DNA from: Candidatus Onthovicinus excrementipullorum
GTDB lineage: Bacteria > Bacillota > Clostridia > Oscillospirales > Acutalibacteraceae
Assembly: GCA_018712345.1 (NCBI GenBank)
Contig: DVHG01000022.1
Coordinates: forward strand, 41,566 to 105,565
Length of the DNA: 64,000 bases
Reading direction: 5' to 3'
Positions 33,152-42,161 of this stretch are shown here, piece after piece. The position numbers and the translations under genes were made by a program. The notes beneath the pieces are model-generated. The model was not told where the DNA came from. It saw only the letters and a list, made by a program, of their open reading frames with translations, and ran no database searches. Numbering within the stretch: the stretch's first letter is position 1; each line of letters begins with the position of its first letter.

Positions 33152-34914
33152 TAAAAACGTTGCTGCGGCAGGTGCGCCAGTACAAGAAGGCCTCCGTACT
33201 GGCGCCGATTTTCACCGGCCTGGAGGTCCTGATGGAGGTTTTGATCCCCTTTGTAACCGCGTCCATCATTGATAAGGGGATTGAGGCCGGGAATATCCAT
33301 CAGGTTTACTTATATGGCGGTATCATGCTTGTGATGGCCTTCTTCAGCCTGATGTTCGGAATCCTGGCGGGCAAATATGCCGCAAGGGCCTCCTCCGGCT
33401 TTGCCTGCAACCTGCGGGAGGGCATGTATGAAAACGTACAGACCTTTTCCTTCTCCAATATTGATAAGTATTCCACGGCGGGACTTGTCACGCGGATGAC
33501 GACTGATGTCACCAATGTGCAGAATGCATACCAGATGATCCTGCGCATCGCGGTTCGTGCGCCGCTGATGCTGATATGCAGCATGGTGATGTGCTTTTTT
33601 ATCAGCGCCAGGCTCAGTTCGGTCTTCCTGATCGCGGTTGTTTTTCTCTCCGCAGCGCTGGTGCTCATCATGACCAAGACCACCAAAATTTTCAACCAGG
33701 TGTTCCGCAGGTATGATGATCTGAACGCAAGCGTACAGGAAAATGTCTCCGCCATCCGCGTTGTGAAAGCGTTTGTCCGCGAGGATCACGAAAACAGCAA
33801 GTTTCAAAAGGCCGCGGAAAAGCTGTACCGCCTGTTTGTAAAGGCCGAGGGGATTCTCGCGCTCAACAACCCAATCATGATGCTGGTAGTCTACGGCTGC
33901 ATCATCGCCCTCTCCTGGTTCGGAGCCAAATTCATCGTCGTGGGCGATCTGACCACCGGTGAGCTGACCTCCATGTTCAGCTATGTAATGAGCGTGCTTA
34001 TGTCCCTGATGATGCTCTCAATGGTCTTTGTGATGATCACCATGAGCGCCGCCAGCGGAAGGCGTATCGCGGAGGTTCTGGAGGAGAAAGCTGATCTGAC
34101 CAATCCGCCCCAGCCGGAGACGGAGATCCCGGACGGCCGCATCGACTTTAACCACGTCCACTTTTCCTACAAGCACGGGACCGGTGAGGAGACACTGCGC
34201 GACATTGATCTGCACATTCAGTCGGGCGAAACGATCGGAATCATCGGCGGGACCGGGTGCGGCAAATCCAGCCTGGTCAACCTTGTCAGCCGGTTGTACG
34301 ATGTGGATGCGGGCAGCGTCTGCGTCGGCGGGAAGGACGTGCGCACCTATGATATGGAGGTGCTGCGCAATCAGGTTGCCGTAGTCCTGCAAAAGAACAT
34401 CCTCTTTTCCGGCACCATACTGGATAACCTCCGCTGGGGCAAGGAGGACGCCACTGAGGAGGAATGCATAGAGGCCTGCCGCCAGGCCTGCGCGGATGAG
34501 TTCATCGAACGGTTCCCGGATAAGTACAACACCTGGATCGAGCAGGGCGGCAGCAATGTATCCGGCGGGCAGAAGCAGCGGCTGTGCATTGCGCGGGCGC
34601 TCCTGAAAAAGCCCAAGGTTCTCATTCTGGATGACTCCACCAGCGCCGTGGATACGGCAACAGACGCCAGGATCCGCGACGCCTTTGCCCACAAAATCCC
34701 CGGCACGACAAAGCTGATCATCGCTCAGCGAATCTCCAGCGTACAGGATGCAGACCGCATTCTGGTCCTCGATAACGGGACCGTCAACGGATTTGACACG
34801 CATGAAAATCTGCTGAAGGACAACAAAATTTACCGGGAGATCTACGAGGCACAGACAAAGGGCGGCGGCGATTTTGACCAGGCGCCCGAGAGCGGGAAAG
34901 GAGGGGCTCAATGA
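33148..34914 (+). CDS. ABC exporter subunit (membrane + ATPase), first half of heterodimer
   Basis: A 588-residue half-transporter: six membrane segments to about residue 310, then an ATPase domain with Walker A GGTGCGKSS, signature NVSGGQKQR and Walker B VLILDDSTSAVD. Note the D in place of the catalytic E after Walker B (LILDD-S): this is the degenerate site typical of one half of heterodimeric exporters such as BmrC/D or LmrC/D. Starts in the MarR stop codon (ATGA) with AAGGAGG upstream. Confidence 0.93.
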   Translation: MIKTLLRQVRQYKKASVLAPIFTGLEVLMEVLIPFVTASIIDKGIEAGNIHQVYLYGGIMLVMAFFSLMFGILAGKYAARASSGFACNLREGMYENVQTFSFSNIDKYSTAGLVTRMTTDVTNVQNAYQMILRIAVRAPLMLICSMVMCFFISARLSSVFLIAVVFLSAALVLIMTKTTKIFNQVFRRYDDLNASVQENVSAIRVVKAFVREDHENSKFQKAAEKLYRLFVKAEGILALNNPIMMLVVYGCIIALSWFGAKFIVVGDLTTGELTSMFSYVMSVLMSLMMLSMVFVMITMSAASGRRIAEVLEEKADLTNPPQPETEIPDGRIDFNHVHFSYKHGTGEETLRDIDLHIQSGETIGIIGGTGCGKSSLVNLVSRLYDVDAGSVCVGGKDVRTYDMEVLRNQVAVVLQKNILFSGTILDNLRWGKEDATEEECIEACRQACADEFIERFPDKYNTWIEQGGSNVSGGQKQRLCIARALLKKPKVLILDDSTSAVDTATDARIRDAFAHKIPGTTKLIIAQRISSVQDADRILVLDNGTVNGFDTHENLLKDNKIYREIYEAQTKGGGDFDQAPESGKGGAQ

Positions 34915-36806
34915 TGAAAAAGCAAAAACGAAGCAAGACGGATATCAGGCAGCTGATCCGTGTGATGGGGCGTGTACTGGGCTACATGCTCAAGAACTAT
35001 AAATTCTCCTTTTTCCTGGTAGTGGTATGTATTCTGGGCTCCGCGCTGGCCACACTGCGCGGCACGCTCTTTATGCAGAGCCTGATCGACGATTACATCC
35101 TCCCGCTGACACAGGCGCAGACCCCGGACTTTGCCCCGCTGGCGGGTGCACTGCTCTCCGTGGCCGTCACATACGCAATCGGCATCCTGTGTGCCTATGC
35201 CTACAACCGGATCATGGTCAACGTCAGCCAGGGGACCATGCGCAATCTGAGGATCGAGCTGTTCCAGCACATGGAATCCCTGCCGATCAAATACTTTGAT
35301 ACGCATGCGCACGGAGATATCATGTCGGTCTATACAAACGATGTGGATACGCTGCGCCAGCTGATCAGCCAGAGCATCCCCCAGCTGATCAACTCGGTGG
35401 TGACATTCCTCACCTCCTTCATCAGCATGCTGGTTCTGGATATCCCGCTGACGCTTCTCACACTCGCCATGATCGGTGTGATGCTGCTGGTCACTACCCG
35501 GATCGCAGGAAAATCGGCCACCTACTTTGCCAAACAGCAAAAGGACCTTGGGACCGTCAACGGCTATATTGAGGAGATGATGGACGGCCAGAAGGTAGTC
35601 AAGGTGTTCTGCCATGAGGAAAAGAGTGTGGAACAATTCCGCAGGCTGAACGAAGAGCTGCGCGAGAGCGCGGATAAGGCAAACACCTTCTCCAATATCA
35701 CCATGCCCGTCAACGCGAACATCGGCAACATCAGCTACGTGCTCTGCGCGGTGATCGGTGCACTTCTGGCCCTAAATGGCTACGCCGGTCTGACGCTCGG
35801 CACGCTGATCTCCTTCCTGTCGCTGAACAAGAGCTCCACCCAGCCGGTCAGCCAGATCAGCCAGCAGACGAACAGCATCGTCATGGCGATGGCGGGCGCA
35901 CAGCGCGTTTTCGACCTGATGGATGAACAGCCCGAGACGGATAACGGCTACGTGGAGCTCGTCAACGCGGTGGAAAACACCGACGGCAGCCTGACGGAGA
36001 CAAAAGAGCGCACCGGCATCTGGGCGTGGAAGCACCCGCATCGGGCCGACGGGACGGTCACCTACACAAAGCTGGAGGGGGACGTCACCTTCGACGATGT
36101 GGACTTTGGCTACGATGAGAACAAGATCGTGCTGCACAACATTAAGCTGTACGCCACCCCGGGGCAGAAGATCGCCTTTGTCGGCAGTACGGGAGCCGGG
36201 AAGACTACCATCACCAACCTGATCAACCGCTTTTATGATATCGCGGATGGCAAGATCCGCTATGACGGGATCAATATTAACAAGATCAAAAAGCCCGACC
36301 TCCGCCGCTCCCTGGGCATGGTACTGCAGGACACGCACCTGTTCACCGGCACCGTGATGGACAATATCCGGTACGGTCGTCTGGATGCGACCGACGAGGA
36401 GTGCATTGAAGCTGCCAAGCTGGCCAATGCAGACGGCTTTATCCGCAGGCTGCCGGACGGCTATCAGACAGTCCTGACGGGAGACGGCGCAAACCTCAGC
36501 CAGGGGCAGCGCCAGCTGCTCGCCATTGCGCGGGCCGCCGTGGCCGATCCTCCCGTTCTGATTCTGGATGAGGCCACCTCCTCCATCGATACCCGGACCG
36601 AGGCCCTTGTTCAGGAGGGCATGGACCGGCTGATGAAGGGGCGGACCACATTCGTGATCGCGCACCGTCTGTCCACCGTGAAAAACTCCGACTGCATCAT
36701 GGTGCTCGAGCAGGGCCGTATCATTGAGCGCGGCACGCACGACCAGCTACTTGAGGAAAAGGGACGGTACTATCAACTGTACACCGGCAACGCAATTGGC
36801 GCGTAA
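34911..36806 (+). CDS. ABC exporter subunit (membrane + ATPase), second half of heterodimer
   Basis: A 631-residue half-transporter with six membrane segments and an ATPase domain: Walker A GSTGAGKTT, signature NLSQGQRQL and Walker B VLILDEATSSID with the catalytic glutamate. A roughly 60-residue insertion just before the ATPase domain (NAVENTDGSLTETKERTGIWAW...) is typical of the larger partner. Its start overlaps the partner's stop by four bases. Together they should form a multidrug or peptide exporter controlled by the MarR repressor. Confidence 0.93.
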   Translation: MMKKQKRSKTDIRQLIRVMGRVLGYMLKNYKFSFFLVVVCILGSALATLRGTLFMQSLIDDYILPLTQAQTPDFAPLAGALLSVAVTYAIGILCAYAYNRIMVNVSQGTMRNLRIELFQHMESLPIKYFDTHAHGDIMSVYTNDVDTLRQLISQSIPQLINSVVTFLTSFISMLVLDIPLTLLTLAMIGVMLLVTTRIAGKSATYFAKQQKDLGTVNGYIEEMMDGQKVVKVFCHEEKSVEQFRRLNEELRESADKANTFSNITMPVNANIGNISYVLCAVIGALLALNGYAGLTLGTLISFLSLNKSSTQPVSQISQQTNSIVMAMAGAQRVFDLMDEQPETDNGYVELVNAVENTDGSLTETKERTGIWAWKHPHRADGTVTYTKLEGDVTFDDVDFGYDENKIVLHNIKLYATPGQKIAFVGSTGAGKTTITNLINRFYDIADGKIRYDGININKIKKPDLRRSLGMVLQDTHLFTGTVMDNIRYGRLDATDEECIEAAKLANADGFIRRLPDGYQTVLTGDGANLSQGQRQLLAIARAAVADPPVLILDEATSSIDTRTEALVQEGMDRLMKGRTTFVIAHRLSTVKNSDCIMVLEQGRIIERGTHDQLLEEKGRYYQLYTGNAIGA

Positions 36807-36830
36807 GGCGTCCGATCGCGTTCGAACACA

Positions 36831-36881
36831 AAACGGCGGTATGCCCGGATGTGGGCATACCGCCGTTTCCAATTCTTTTTT
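36831..36881. terminator. Bidirectional terminator
   Basis: Perfect 16-bp stem AAACGGCGGTATGCCC / GGGCATACCGCCGTTT with a six-base loop (36831-36868), then CCAATTCTTTTTT on the plus strand. It serves the ABC operon and also lies just after the convergent aldo/keto reductase gene. Confidence 0.9.
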
Positions 36882-36884
36882 GTT

Positions 36885-37979
36885 CTATTTGCCAAAATAC
36901 GCGGCGATCTCCTGCATGCGCTGCGTCTGGACGACGTGGAATGGGCAGCGCCTGTCACAGTGGCCGCAGCCGATGCAGTCGGATGCCTTTTTCTCCAGCG
37001 CATCATAGTGATTCCCGGCCAGTTCATCGCCGGCCTGCGCCAGATCATAGTACTTGTTGATCAGCCCGACATCCAGCCCGGCCGGGCACGGCTGGCAGTG
37101 GTTGCAGTAGACGCAGACGCCCTCTGCATCCTGCGGGGCAAAGGTCCCGAGGACGGAGTAATCCCGCTCCGCCGGGGAGGCATTCAGGAAGCCGAGCACG
37201 CGCCGCAGATCCTCCCGGTTCCGAACCCCGGGCAGCACAGTCAAAACGCCCGGCTTATCCAGCGCGTACTGGATGCACTGGTACTCCGTGAGCGCCCGGC
37301 GAAACGGCGAGGTCGCCGCGTTCAGCAACTGGCCGCCCGCAAACGCCTTCATCACGGAGATGCCAACGCCCTCCGCCTCACACCGGCGGTACAGCGCCAT
37401 CCGCTCGTCCACACTGCCGATGGCGTACTCCCCATGCCGGTAATCATAGGCGGGGTTGATGCTGAACATGAGCATGTCGAGGATCCCCATATTGAGAACC
37501 TTCTGCACGACTGCGGGCGTGTGGGAGGAAAGGCCGATATGGCGCACTACCCCCTCCTCCTTCAGCCGCAGAATATCGTCCAGGATCCCGTGGGAGATCA
37601 CCTGCTCCAGATCGGCCTCCTCGTCGATGCAGTGGATGAATCCGAAATCGATATAGTCGGTCTTGAGCGCGTTCAGCTGCCAATCCACGGAGCGGCGGAT
37701 TACATCGCGGTCCAGACTCCAGCCGTACTTTCCGCTGCTGTAATCCGCGCCGAAATGCACCTGAAAGTGAACCCGATCTCTCCCACCTGCAACGGCCCGG
37801 CCGATAGCCGCGAACGGGGCGGCGTCCGCGGACGCCAGATCAAAATAATTGACCCCGTTTTCCACTGCCAGTGCGGCAGTCGCCTCGATCTCACACTCCC
37901 CGGCGCTGCCGATGGCACTTGTTCCAAAGCCGATGACGCCAATCTGCTCATCCCCTTTGGGCAGTTTGCGATATTCCAT
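36885..37979 (-). CDS. Aldo/keto reductase with C-terminal 4Fe-4S ferredoxin domain
   Basis: A 364-residue protein: AKR barrel to about residue 275 (FGTSAIGSAGE, YFDLASADA, DFGFIHCIDEE) and a ferredoxin-like tail with CNHCQPCP and CIGCGHCDRRCP. The usual catalytic Tyr position (YFDLASADA) lacks the DxxxxY tyrosine, so chemistry may differ from ordinary NADPH aldo/keto reductases; the clusters suggest ferredoxin-linked electron transfer. Forms an operon with the related gene upstream (18-bp gap). Confidence 0.9.
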   Translation of the reverse strand: MEYRKLPKGDEQIGVIGFGTSAIGSAGECEIEATAALAVENGVNYFDLASADAAPFAAIGRAVAGGRDRVHFQVHFGADYSSGKYGWSLDRDVIRRSVDWQLNALKTDYIDFGFIHCIDEEADLEQVISHGILDDILRLKEEGVVRHIGLSSHTPAVVQKVLNMGILDMLMFSINPAYDYRHGEYAIGSVDERMALYRRCEAEGVGISVMKAFAGGQLLNAATSPFRRALTEYQCIQYALDKPGVLTVLPGVRNREDLRRVLGFLNASPAERDYSVLGTFAPQDAEGVCVYCNHCQPCPAGLDVGLINKYYDLAQAGDELAGNHYDALEKKASDCIGCGHCDRRCPFHVVQTQRMQEIAAYFGK

Positions 37980-37997
37980 CCTGTTGATCCCCCTGTG

Positions 37998-39131
37998 TTA
38001 TGCATTCATCATGTGCGCAAAGTCCGCCATGGCCTCTGAGATCTTAATCTGCTGCGGACAGACGGCCTCACAGCTGCGGCAGCCGATGCAGGCGCTCGGC
38101 TGCTTCTCCGCCGGGATGGCGGACAGTGCCATCGGCGCGATGAAACCGCCCTGTGTGAACCGGTGCTCATTGTACAGGGAGAGCAGTTCCGGGATATCCA
38201 GCCCCTGCGGGCAGTGGCTGACGCAGTAGTGGCACGCCGTACAGGGCAGCACCTTCTGCTGCACCATTCCATCCGCGATGGCGAGCAGCGTGTGCATCTC
38301 CTCGTCGCTGAGTGGCCGGTCCTCCTCAAAGGTTTTGATATTCGCCTGCAGCTGCTCCATATTGGACATGCCGGAGAGCGTCACCGTCACGCCCGGGACT
38401 GTCTGGAGGAAGCGGAACGCCCACGCTGGGATCGTCTCCTCCGGCCGGAGCGATTTCAGGCGCGCCTCGTCGTCCTGCGTGAGTTTGGCCAGACGCCCAC
38501 CGCGCAGCGGCTCCATCACCCAGACGGGGATATTCCACTGTGCCAGCAGCTCCACCTTGGCCTTGGCATCCTGAAAGCTCCAGTCCAGATAGTTGAGCTG
38601 GATCTGGCAGAACTCCATATCGTCCCCGTAGGCGTCGAGGAAGCGCTTCATCACCTCGTAGCTCCCGTGGACGGAGAAGCCGAGATGGCGGATGCGGCCC
38701 GCCTTTTTCTGCTGCATCAGGTAGGTATGGATGCCATACTTTTCATCCAGATAGGCGTCTATGTTCATCTCACAGACATTGTGAAACAGGTAAAAGTCAA
38801 AGTACTCCACGCGGCACTTTTTCAACTGCTGCTCAAAGATCTGCTCCACCTTATCCATATTGGAGAGGTCATAGCCCGGGAACTTGTCGGCCAGGCAATA
38901 CTTCTCACGCGGGTACCGGCTGAGCGCCTTCCCCATGACGAGCTCCGAATTGCCGTTGTGGTATCCCCACGCCGTATCGTAATAATTAATGCCGTGCGCC
39001 ATAGCGTAGTCCACCATCTCCAGCGCGGCCGCCTCGTCGATGCGGGAATCATCGCCGTCAATGACGGGCAGGCGCATGGCCCCGAGTCCCAGGGCTGACA
39101 GCTTCATCCCCTGATAGTCCCTGTAAATCAT
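37998..39131 (-). CDS. Aldo/keto reductase with C-terminal 4Fe-4S ferredoxin domain
   Basis: About 377 residues. MIYRDYQGMKLSALGLGAMRLP opens the AKR barrel, NYYDTAWGYHNGNSE keeps the catalytic Asp and Tyr, and the tail has CTACHYCVSHCPQGLD and CIGCRSCEAVCPQQI. The ATG at 39131 follows AAGGAG by ten bases; a GTG three codons upstream is less likely. First gene after a MerR-type promoter. Confidence 0.92.
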   Translation of the reverse strand: MIYRDYQGMKLSALGLGAMRLPVIDGDDSRIDEAAALEMVDYAMAHGINYYDTAWGYHNGNSELVMGKALSRYPREKYCLADKFPGYDLSNMDKVEQIFEQQLKKCRVEYFDFYLFHNVCEMNIDAYLDEKYGIHTYLMQQKKAGRIRHLGFSVHGSYEVMKRFLDAYGDDMEFCQIQLNYLDWSFQDAKAKVELLAQWNIPVWVMEPLRGGRLAKLTQDDEARLKSLRPEETIPAWAFRFLQTVPGVTVTLSGMSNMEQLQANIKTFEEDRPLSDEEMHTLLAIADGMVQQKVLPCTACHYCVSHCPQGLDIPELLSLYNEHRFTQGGFIAPMALSAIPAEKQPSACIGCRSCEAVCPQQIKISEAMADFAHMMNA

Positions 39132-39194
39132 TGTATACACACTCCTTTTTTCCGCCTGAGCGTGAGGGATCCCCCTCCGCTTTATTTTAATTTC

Positions 39195-39225
39195 ATTATA
39201 CTACCTGGAGCCCACTCCAAGTCAA
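39195..39225 (-). promoter_or_regulatory. MerR-type promoter (19-bp spacer with dyad)
   Basis: TTGACT (39220-39225), a 19-bp spacer and TATAAT (39195-39200). The spacer is filled by the dyad ACCTGGAG-CCCA-CTCCAAGT (39203-39222; one mismatch). Over-long spacers with a central dyad are the signature of MerR-family activator sites. No merR gene is in the window. Confidence 0.8.
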
Positions 39226-39261
39226 GACATGGTTTAAAAGATCTATAATATAACTTGAAAA

Positions 39262-39305
39262 GCAGCTCCGTCGGCCGGAGCTAAACCACCGGCTGACGGA
39301 GCTGC
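39262..39305 (-). terminator. Terminator of the BceAB-like operon
   Basis: GCAGCTCCGTC / GACGGAGCTGC outer stem with an inner GGCCGG/CCGGCT extension, followed by TTTTC on the minus strand. Confidence 0.8.
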
Positions 39306-39328
39306 ACATAATTTTATCACCGATCATA

Positions 39329-41329
39329 TCAGGCGGTATACAGAACATTCCGCCGGGCGATCAGATAGGTAGCCGCGAAGTAAAGGACATAGATCATGGT
39401 AATCATGGCGGCGACGGCGGCTGTGACCGACCATGCTGACGATAAAAGTGCAGCGTACCCGAAGTTCTCCATCATCCTGCCAATAATCGCCGCAATCGGG
39501 ACCGTGGATGCGATCGGAATGATAAAAGGCAGAAAGAAAAACGCGGCAAGCTGTCGGAACAGAGCCTGGCGCTGTTCCCGACGTCCACAGCCGATACGGA
39601 ACAGGATGGCATAGCGGCGGCGATCGTCATTCAGCCCGGCGAGCACCTTGAGCGCAAGCACGGCGATAGCCAGGAGCACAAAGGTAACGGAGACATACAG
39701 CGCACCGACGATCAGAACCGCCAACGTGCCATTCTGGTACTGGCGGGAGAGCTCTTTAATTCCCCACTGAATCCCGGAGCCCTGTACGCCAATCTGATCC
39801 TGAATGTCCTGATGCTGCTCCGCATCCAAAATCCCCTGTTGGAGTTCTGTAGCGTCCGCTCCCCCCTCCTTCAGATCATATCCGACGTGATAGGAAGCCA
39901 CCGGCATATCCATCACCATGCTGTCGGGGACAACCGTCACCGCATATTCATCAATAAATGTAGGCAGTTCCCGGCTCGTACCGCCATATATGGCAGTTAC
40001 ACCATTTTTCTGCAGCACTATGTCTGCGTACACATCGGTCTCAAATGTCAAATTTTGGACGATAAAATACTGATTTTGTCCCAGTTGCAGCGGCTTTAGC
40101 CCCACATTGGCAAGCAGTTTGTTGTAGGAGCTAAGCGGTATATAGAAATCCGCAACACCATCATAGGCCCACCAGGTATGCCTGGTGATATCCTGCGAGC
40201 CATCTGTATAAATCCGGTACGGGTACTCCCCCGTCACAGCGCAGTATGATTCGATGATATTAGCTATTTCCCGGACGCTATCCTCAAATTCCCCCTCCGC
40301 CTCCGGGCCGAAGAAAGAAGTTTCCCGCTCATCAGGTGCAAAGGTTACCATCACGTCAAACGGCATGGCACGGTCGAGCGAGGCATCCAGCGTGGACTTG
40401 TATGCGAGTGCGGCGTCGGCCCCGATAACGGAAAACGCGATGAGTACCGAGAGAATGCCCGCAATGACAGCGTTCGCTCCGAGCTGCCCGGAGAGCTGCC
40501 GCAGCACAAAGGTATTGCTCCCCCGGGCACAAAACTTCCGGCTGTGCATGAGAAGCCACACAATACTGCGGCACAGCCCTGCGTGGAACAGAAACAGGCA
40601 CGCCGCAAAGAAAATCAGGCAGTAAAGCCATCCCATTGAATTACCATTTTCCACCGCTATCTGTGTCATCTGACGGTCAAAGATAAAAAAGCTGGCGACG
40701 ATGCCTGCAAGAGAGGCTGCGGAGATCCCCAACCACAGCACAGGATGGCGTGCGCTCCGGGTGACCTTTCTATCCCCGTGGATCAGTTCCTGGATTGTGG
40801 CCTGTTTCAGGTAACGTCCGGCGGCAAGTGAGGCCAGCAGGAACACTGCCGCTACAAGTACCACCGTCAGCACGAGCGCCTTGACCGAATACCCGGCCAT
40901 ATCGAGTTCCATTTCCATCAGGTTCATTACAAGCATCATCAAACCCTGATAGAAGAACAGCCCCAGTACGATTCCCAGTACGAGTGCGGCCGCACCAAGG
41001 AGCAGCATTTCCAATATAAAGAGGGTACGGATATTCCGCCGCGTCATCCCGAGCGTCAGATACGTGCCAAACTCCCGCTTGCGCAGGCGGAGCAGAAACG
41101 ATGTGGCATACCCGAGCACAAAGGCCACCACGAGCGACACCAGCACGGAGAGCGCGGTCAGCCCCCGGCTCATATCTTGAAATCCCTGGGAAAAGGCAGA
41201 TAGTTCCTCGCTATAAATCACGTTATGGATCGCAAACATCAGCGCCACCGTAAAGGTGACGGTGATGAAATAGATCAGATAGTTGCCCACCTGACGGCGG
41301 ACGTTGCGCAGGGCGAGCTTAGCGAACAT
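39329..41329 (-). CDS. BceB/FtsX-type ABC permease
   Basis: About 666 residues with two FtsX membrane blocks (roughly residues 15-200 and 215-310, then 540-660) and a large extracellular domain between about residues 320 and 530. This ten-segment plan with one big external domain is the BceB architecture that senses and frees lipid II-binding antimicrobial peptides such as bacitracin. Start ATG at 41329 follows GGGAGG by eight bases and overlaps the ATPase gene by 11 bases. Confidence 0.9.
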   Translation of the reverse strand: MFAKLALRNVRRQVGNYLIYFITVTFTVALMFAIHNVIYSEELSAFSQGFQDMSRGLTALSVLVSLVVAFVLGYATSFLLRLRKREFGTYLTLGMTRRNIRTLFILEMLLLGAAALVLGIVLGLFFYQGLMMLVMNLMEMELDMAGYSVKALVLTVVLVAAVFLLASLAAGRYLKQATIQELIHGDRKVTRSARHPVLWLGISAASLAGIVASFFIFDRQMTQIAVENGNSMGWLYCLIFFAACLFLFHAGLCRSIVWLLMHSRKFCARGSNTFVLRQLSGQLGANAVIAGILSVLIAFSVIGADAALAYKSTLDASLDRAMPFDVMVTFAPDERETSFFGPEAEGEFEDSVREIANIIESYCAVTGEYPYRIYTDGSQDITRHTWWAYDGVADFYIPLSSYNKLLANVGLKPLQLGQNQYFIVQNLTFETDVYADIVLQKNGVTAIYGGTSRELPTFIDEYAVTVVPDSMVMDMPVASYHVGYDLKEGGADATELQQGILDAEQHQDIQDQIGVQGSGIQWGIKELSRQYQNGTLAVLIVGALYVSVTFVLLAIAVLALKVLAGLNDDRRRYAILFRIGCGRREQRQALFRQLAAFFFLPFIIPIASTVPIAAIIGRMMENFGYAALLSSAWSVTAAVAAMITMIYVLYFAATYLIARRNVLYTA

Positions 41330-42086
41330 CCGCCTCACCTCCCAGGGACGCCATCACGGGCAGAATCTCATGGTACACCGCCTGTCGGCTGCGGTCCCCG
41401 CGCAGGAGCTCGTTCCAGATCTTGCCGTCCTTTAAAAACAGGATGCGGCTGGCGTAGGAGGCGACGACCGCGTCGTGCGTCACCATCAAAATGGTGGAGC
41501 CGAGTGCACGGTTCATCCGCTCAAAGGTGTGCATCAGATTGCGGGAGTTTGCGGAGTCCAGCGCGCCGGTGGGCTCGTCGGCGAGGACGAGCGCCGGGTG
41601 CGTGATAATCGCCCGTGCACAGGCTGCCCGCTGACGCTGGCCGCCGGAGAGCTCGTAGGGAAACTTCCCGAGCTGGTCGGTCACGCCGAGCTGTTCTGCG
41701 ACGTGTTGGAGCTCCCGCTGCGTCTGATCGAGCGGAACACGCTTGAGGTTTAAAGGCAGGACGATATTCTCCCCAACCGTGAGCGTATCGAGCAGGTTGT
41801 ACTCCTGAAAGATAAATCCCAGCTTGTCACGCCGGAAGGATGAGAGGGCATCCTCCTTTTGCGAGACGATGCTCTGCCCCTCCACTGTGATATCGCCGGA
41901 GCTGACGCGGTCGATGGTGGCGATCACATTGAGCAACGTGCTCTTGCCGGAGCCGGAAGCACCCATGATGGCGGTAAAATCCCCTTCATTTACAGAAAAG
42001 GAAATCCCGTCGAGCGCCTTGGTGACGGTGCTGCCGCTGCCGTAATATTTGGTCACATTTCGAACGTTTAAAATTTCTTTTGCCAT
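41319..42086 (-). CDS. BceA-type ABC transporter ATPase
   Basis: A 255-residue ATPase: Walker A GASGSGKST, signature LSGGQRQR, Walker B ALVLADEPTGALD, all intact; of the MacB/LolD/BceA subclass. Partner of the downstream permease. Its ribosome site GGAGG is buried in a hairpin (42095-42130). Confidence 0.93.
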   Translation of the reverse strand: MAKEILNVRNVTKYYGSGSTVTKALDGISFSVNEGDFTAIMGASGSGKSTLLNVIATIDRVSSGDITVEGQSIVSQKEDALSSFRRDKLGFIFQEYNLLDTLTVGENIVLPLNLKRVPLDQTQRELQHVAEQLGVTDQLGKFPYELSGGQRQRAACARAIITHPALVLADEPTGALDSANSRNLMHTFERMNRALGSTILMVTHDAVVASYASRILFLKDGKIWNELLRGDRSRQAVYHEILPVMASLGGEADVR

Positions 42087-42094
42087 AAATAAAA

Positions 42095-42130
42095 CCTCCG
42101 TTTCGCCCTAATCTTAACACGAAACGGAGG
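42095..42130 (-). promoter_or_regulatory. Terminator-like hairpin over the BceA-type ribosome site
   Basis: Perfect 11-bp inverted repeat CCTCCGTTTCG / CGAAACGGAGG with a 14-base loop, followed on the minus strand by TTTTATTT and then the ATG at 42086. The downstream arm contains the GGAGG ribosome site. It separates the sensor-kinase gene from the transporter genes. Confidence 0.7.
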
Positions 42131-42161
42131 CAACCGTTCTAACACAGAGCCTGTGCTTTCC

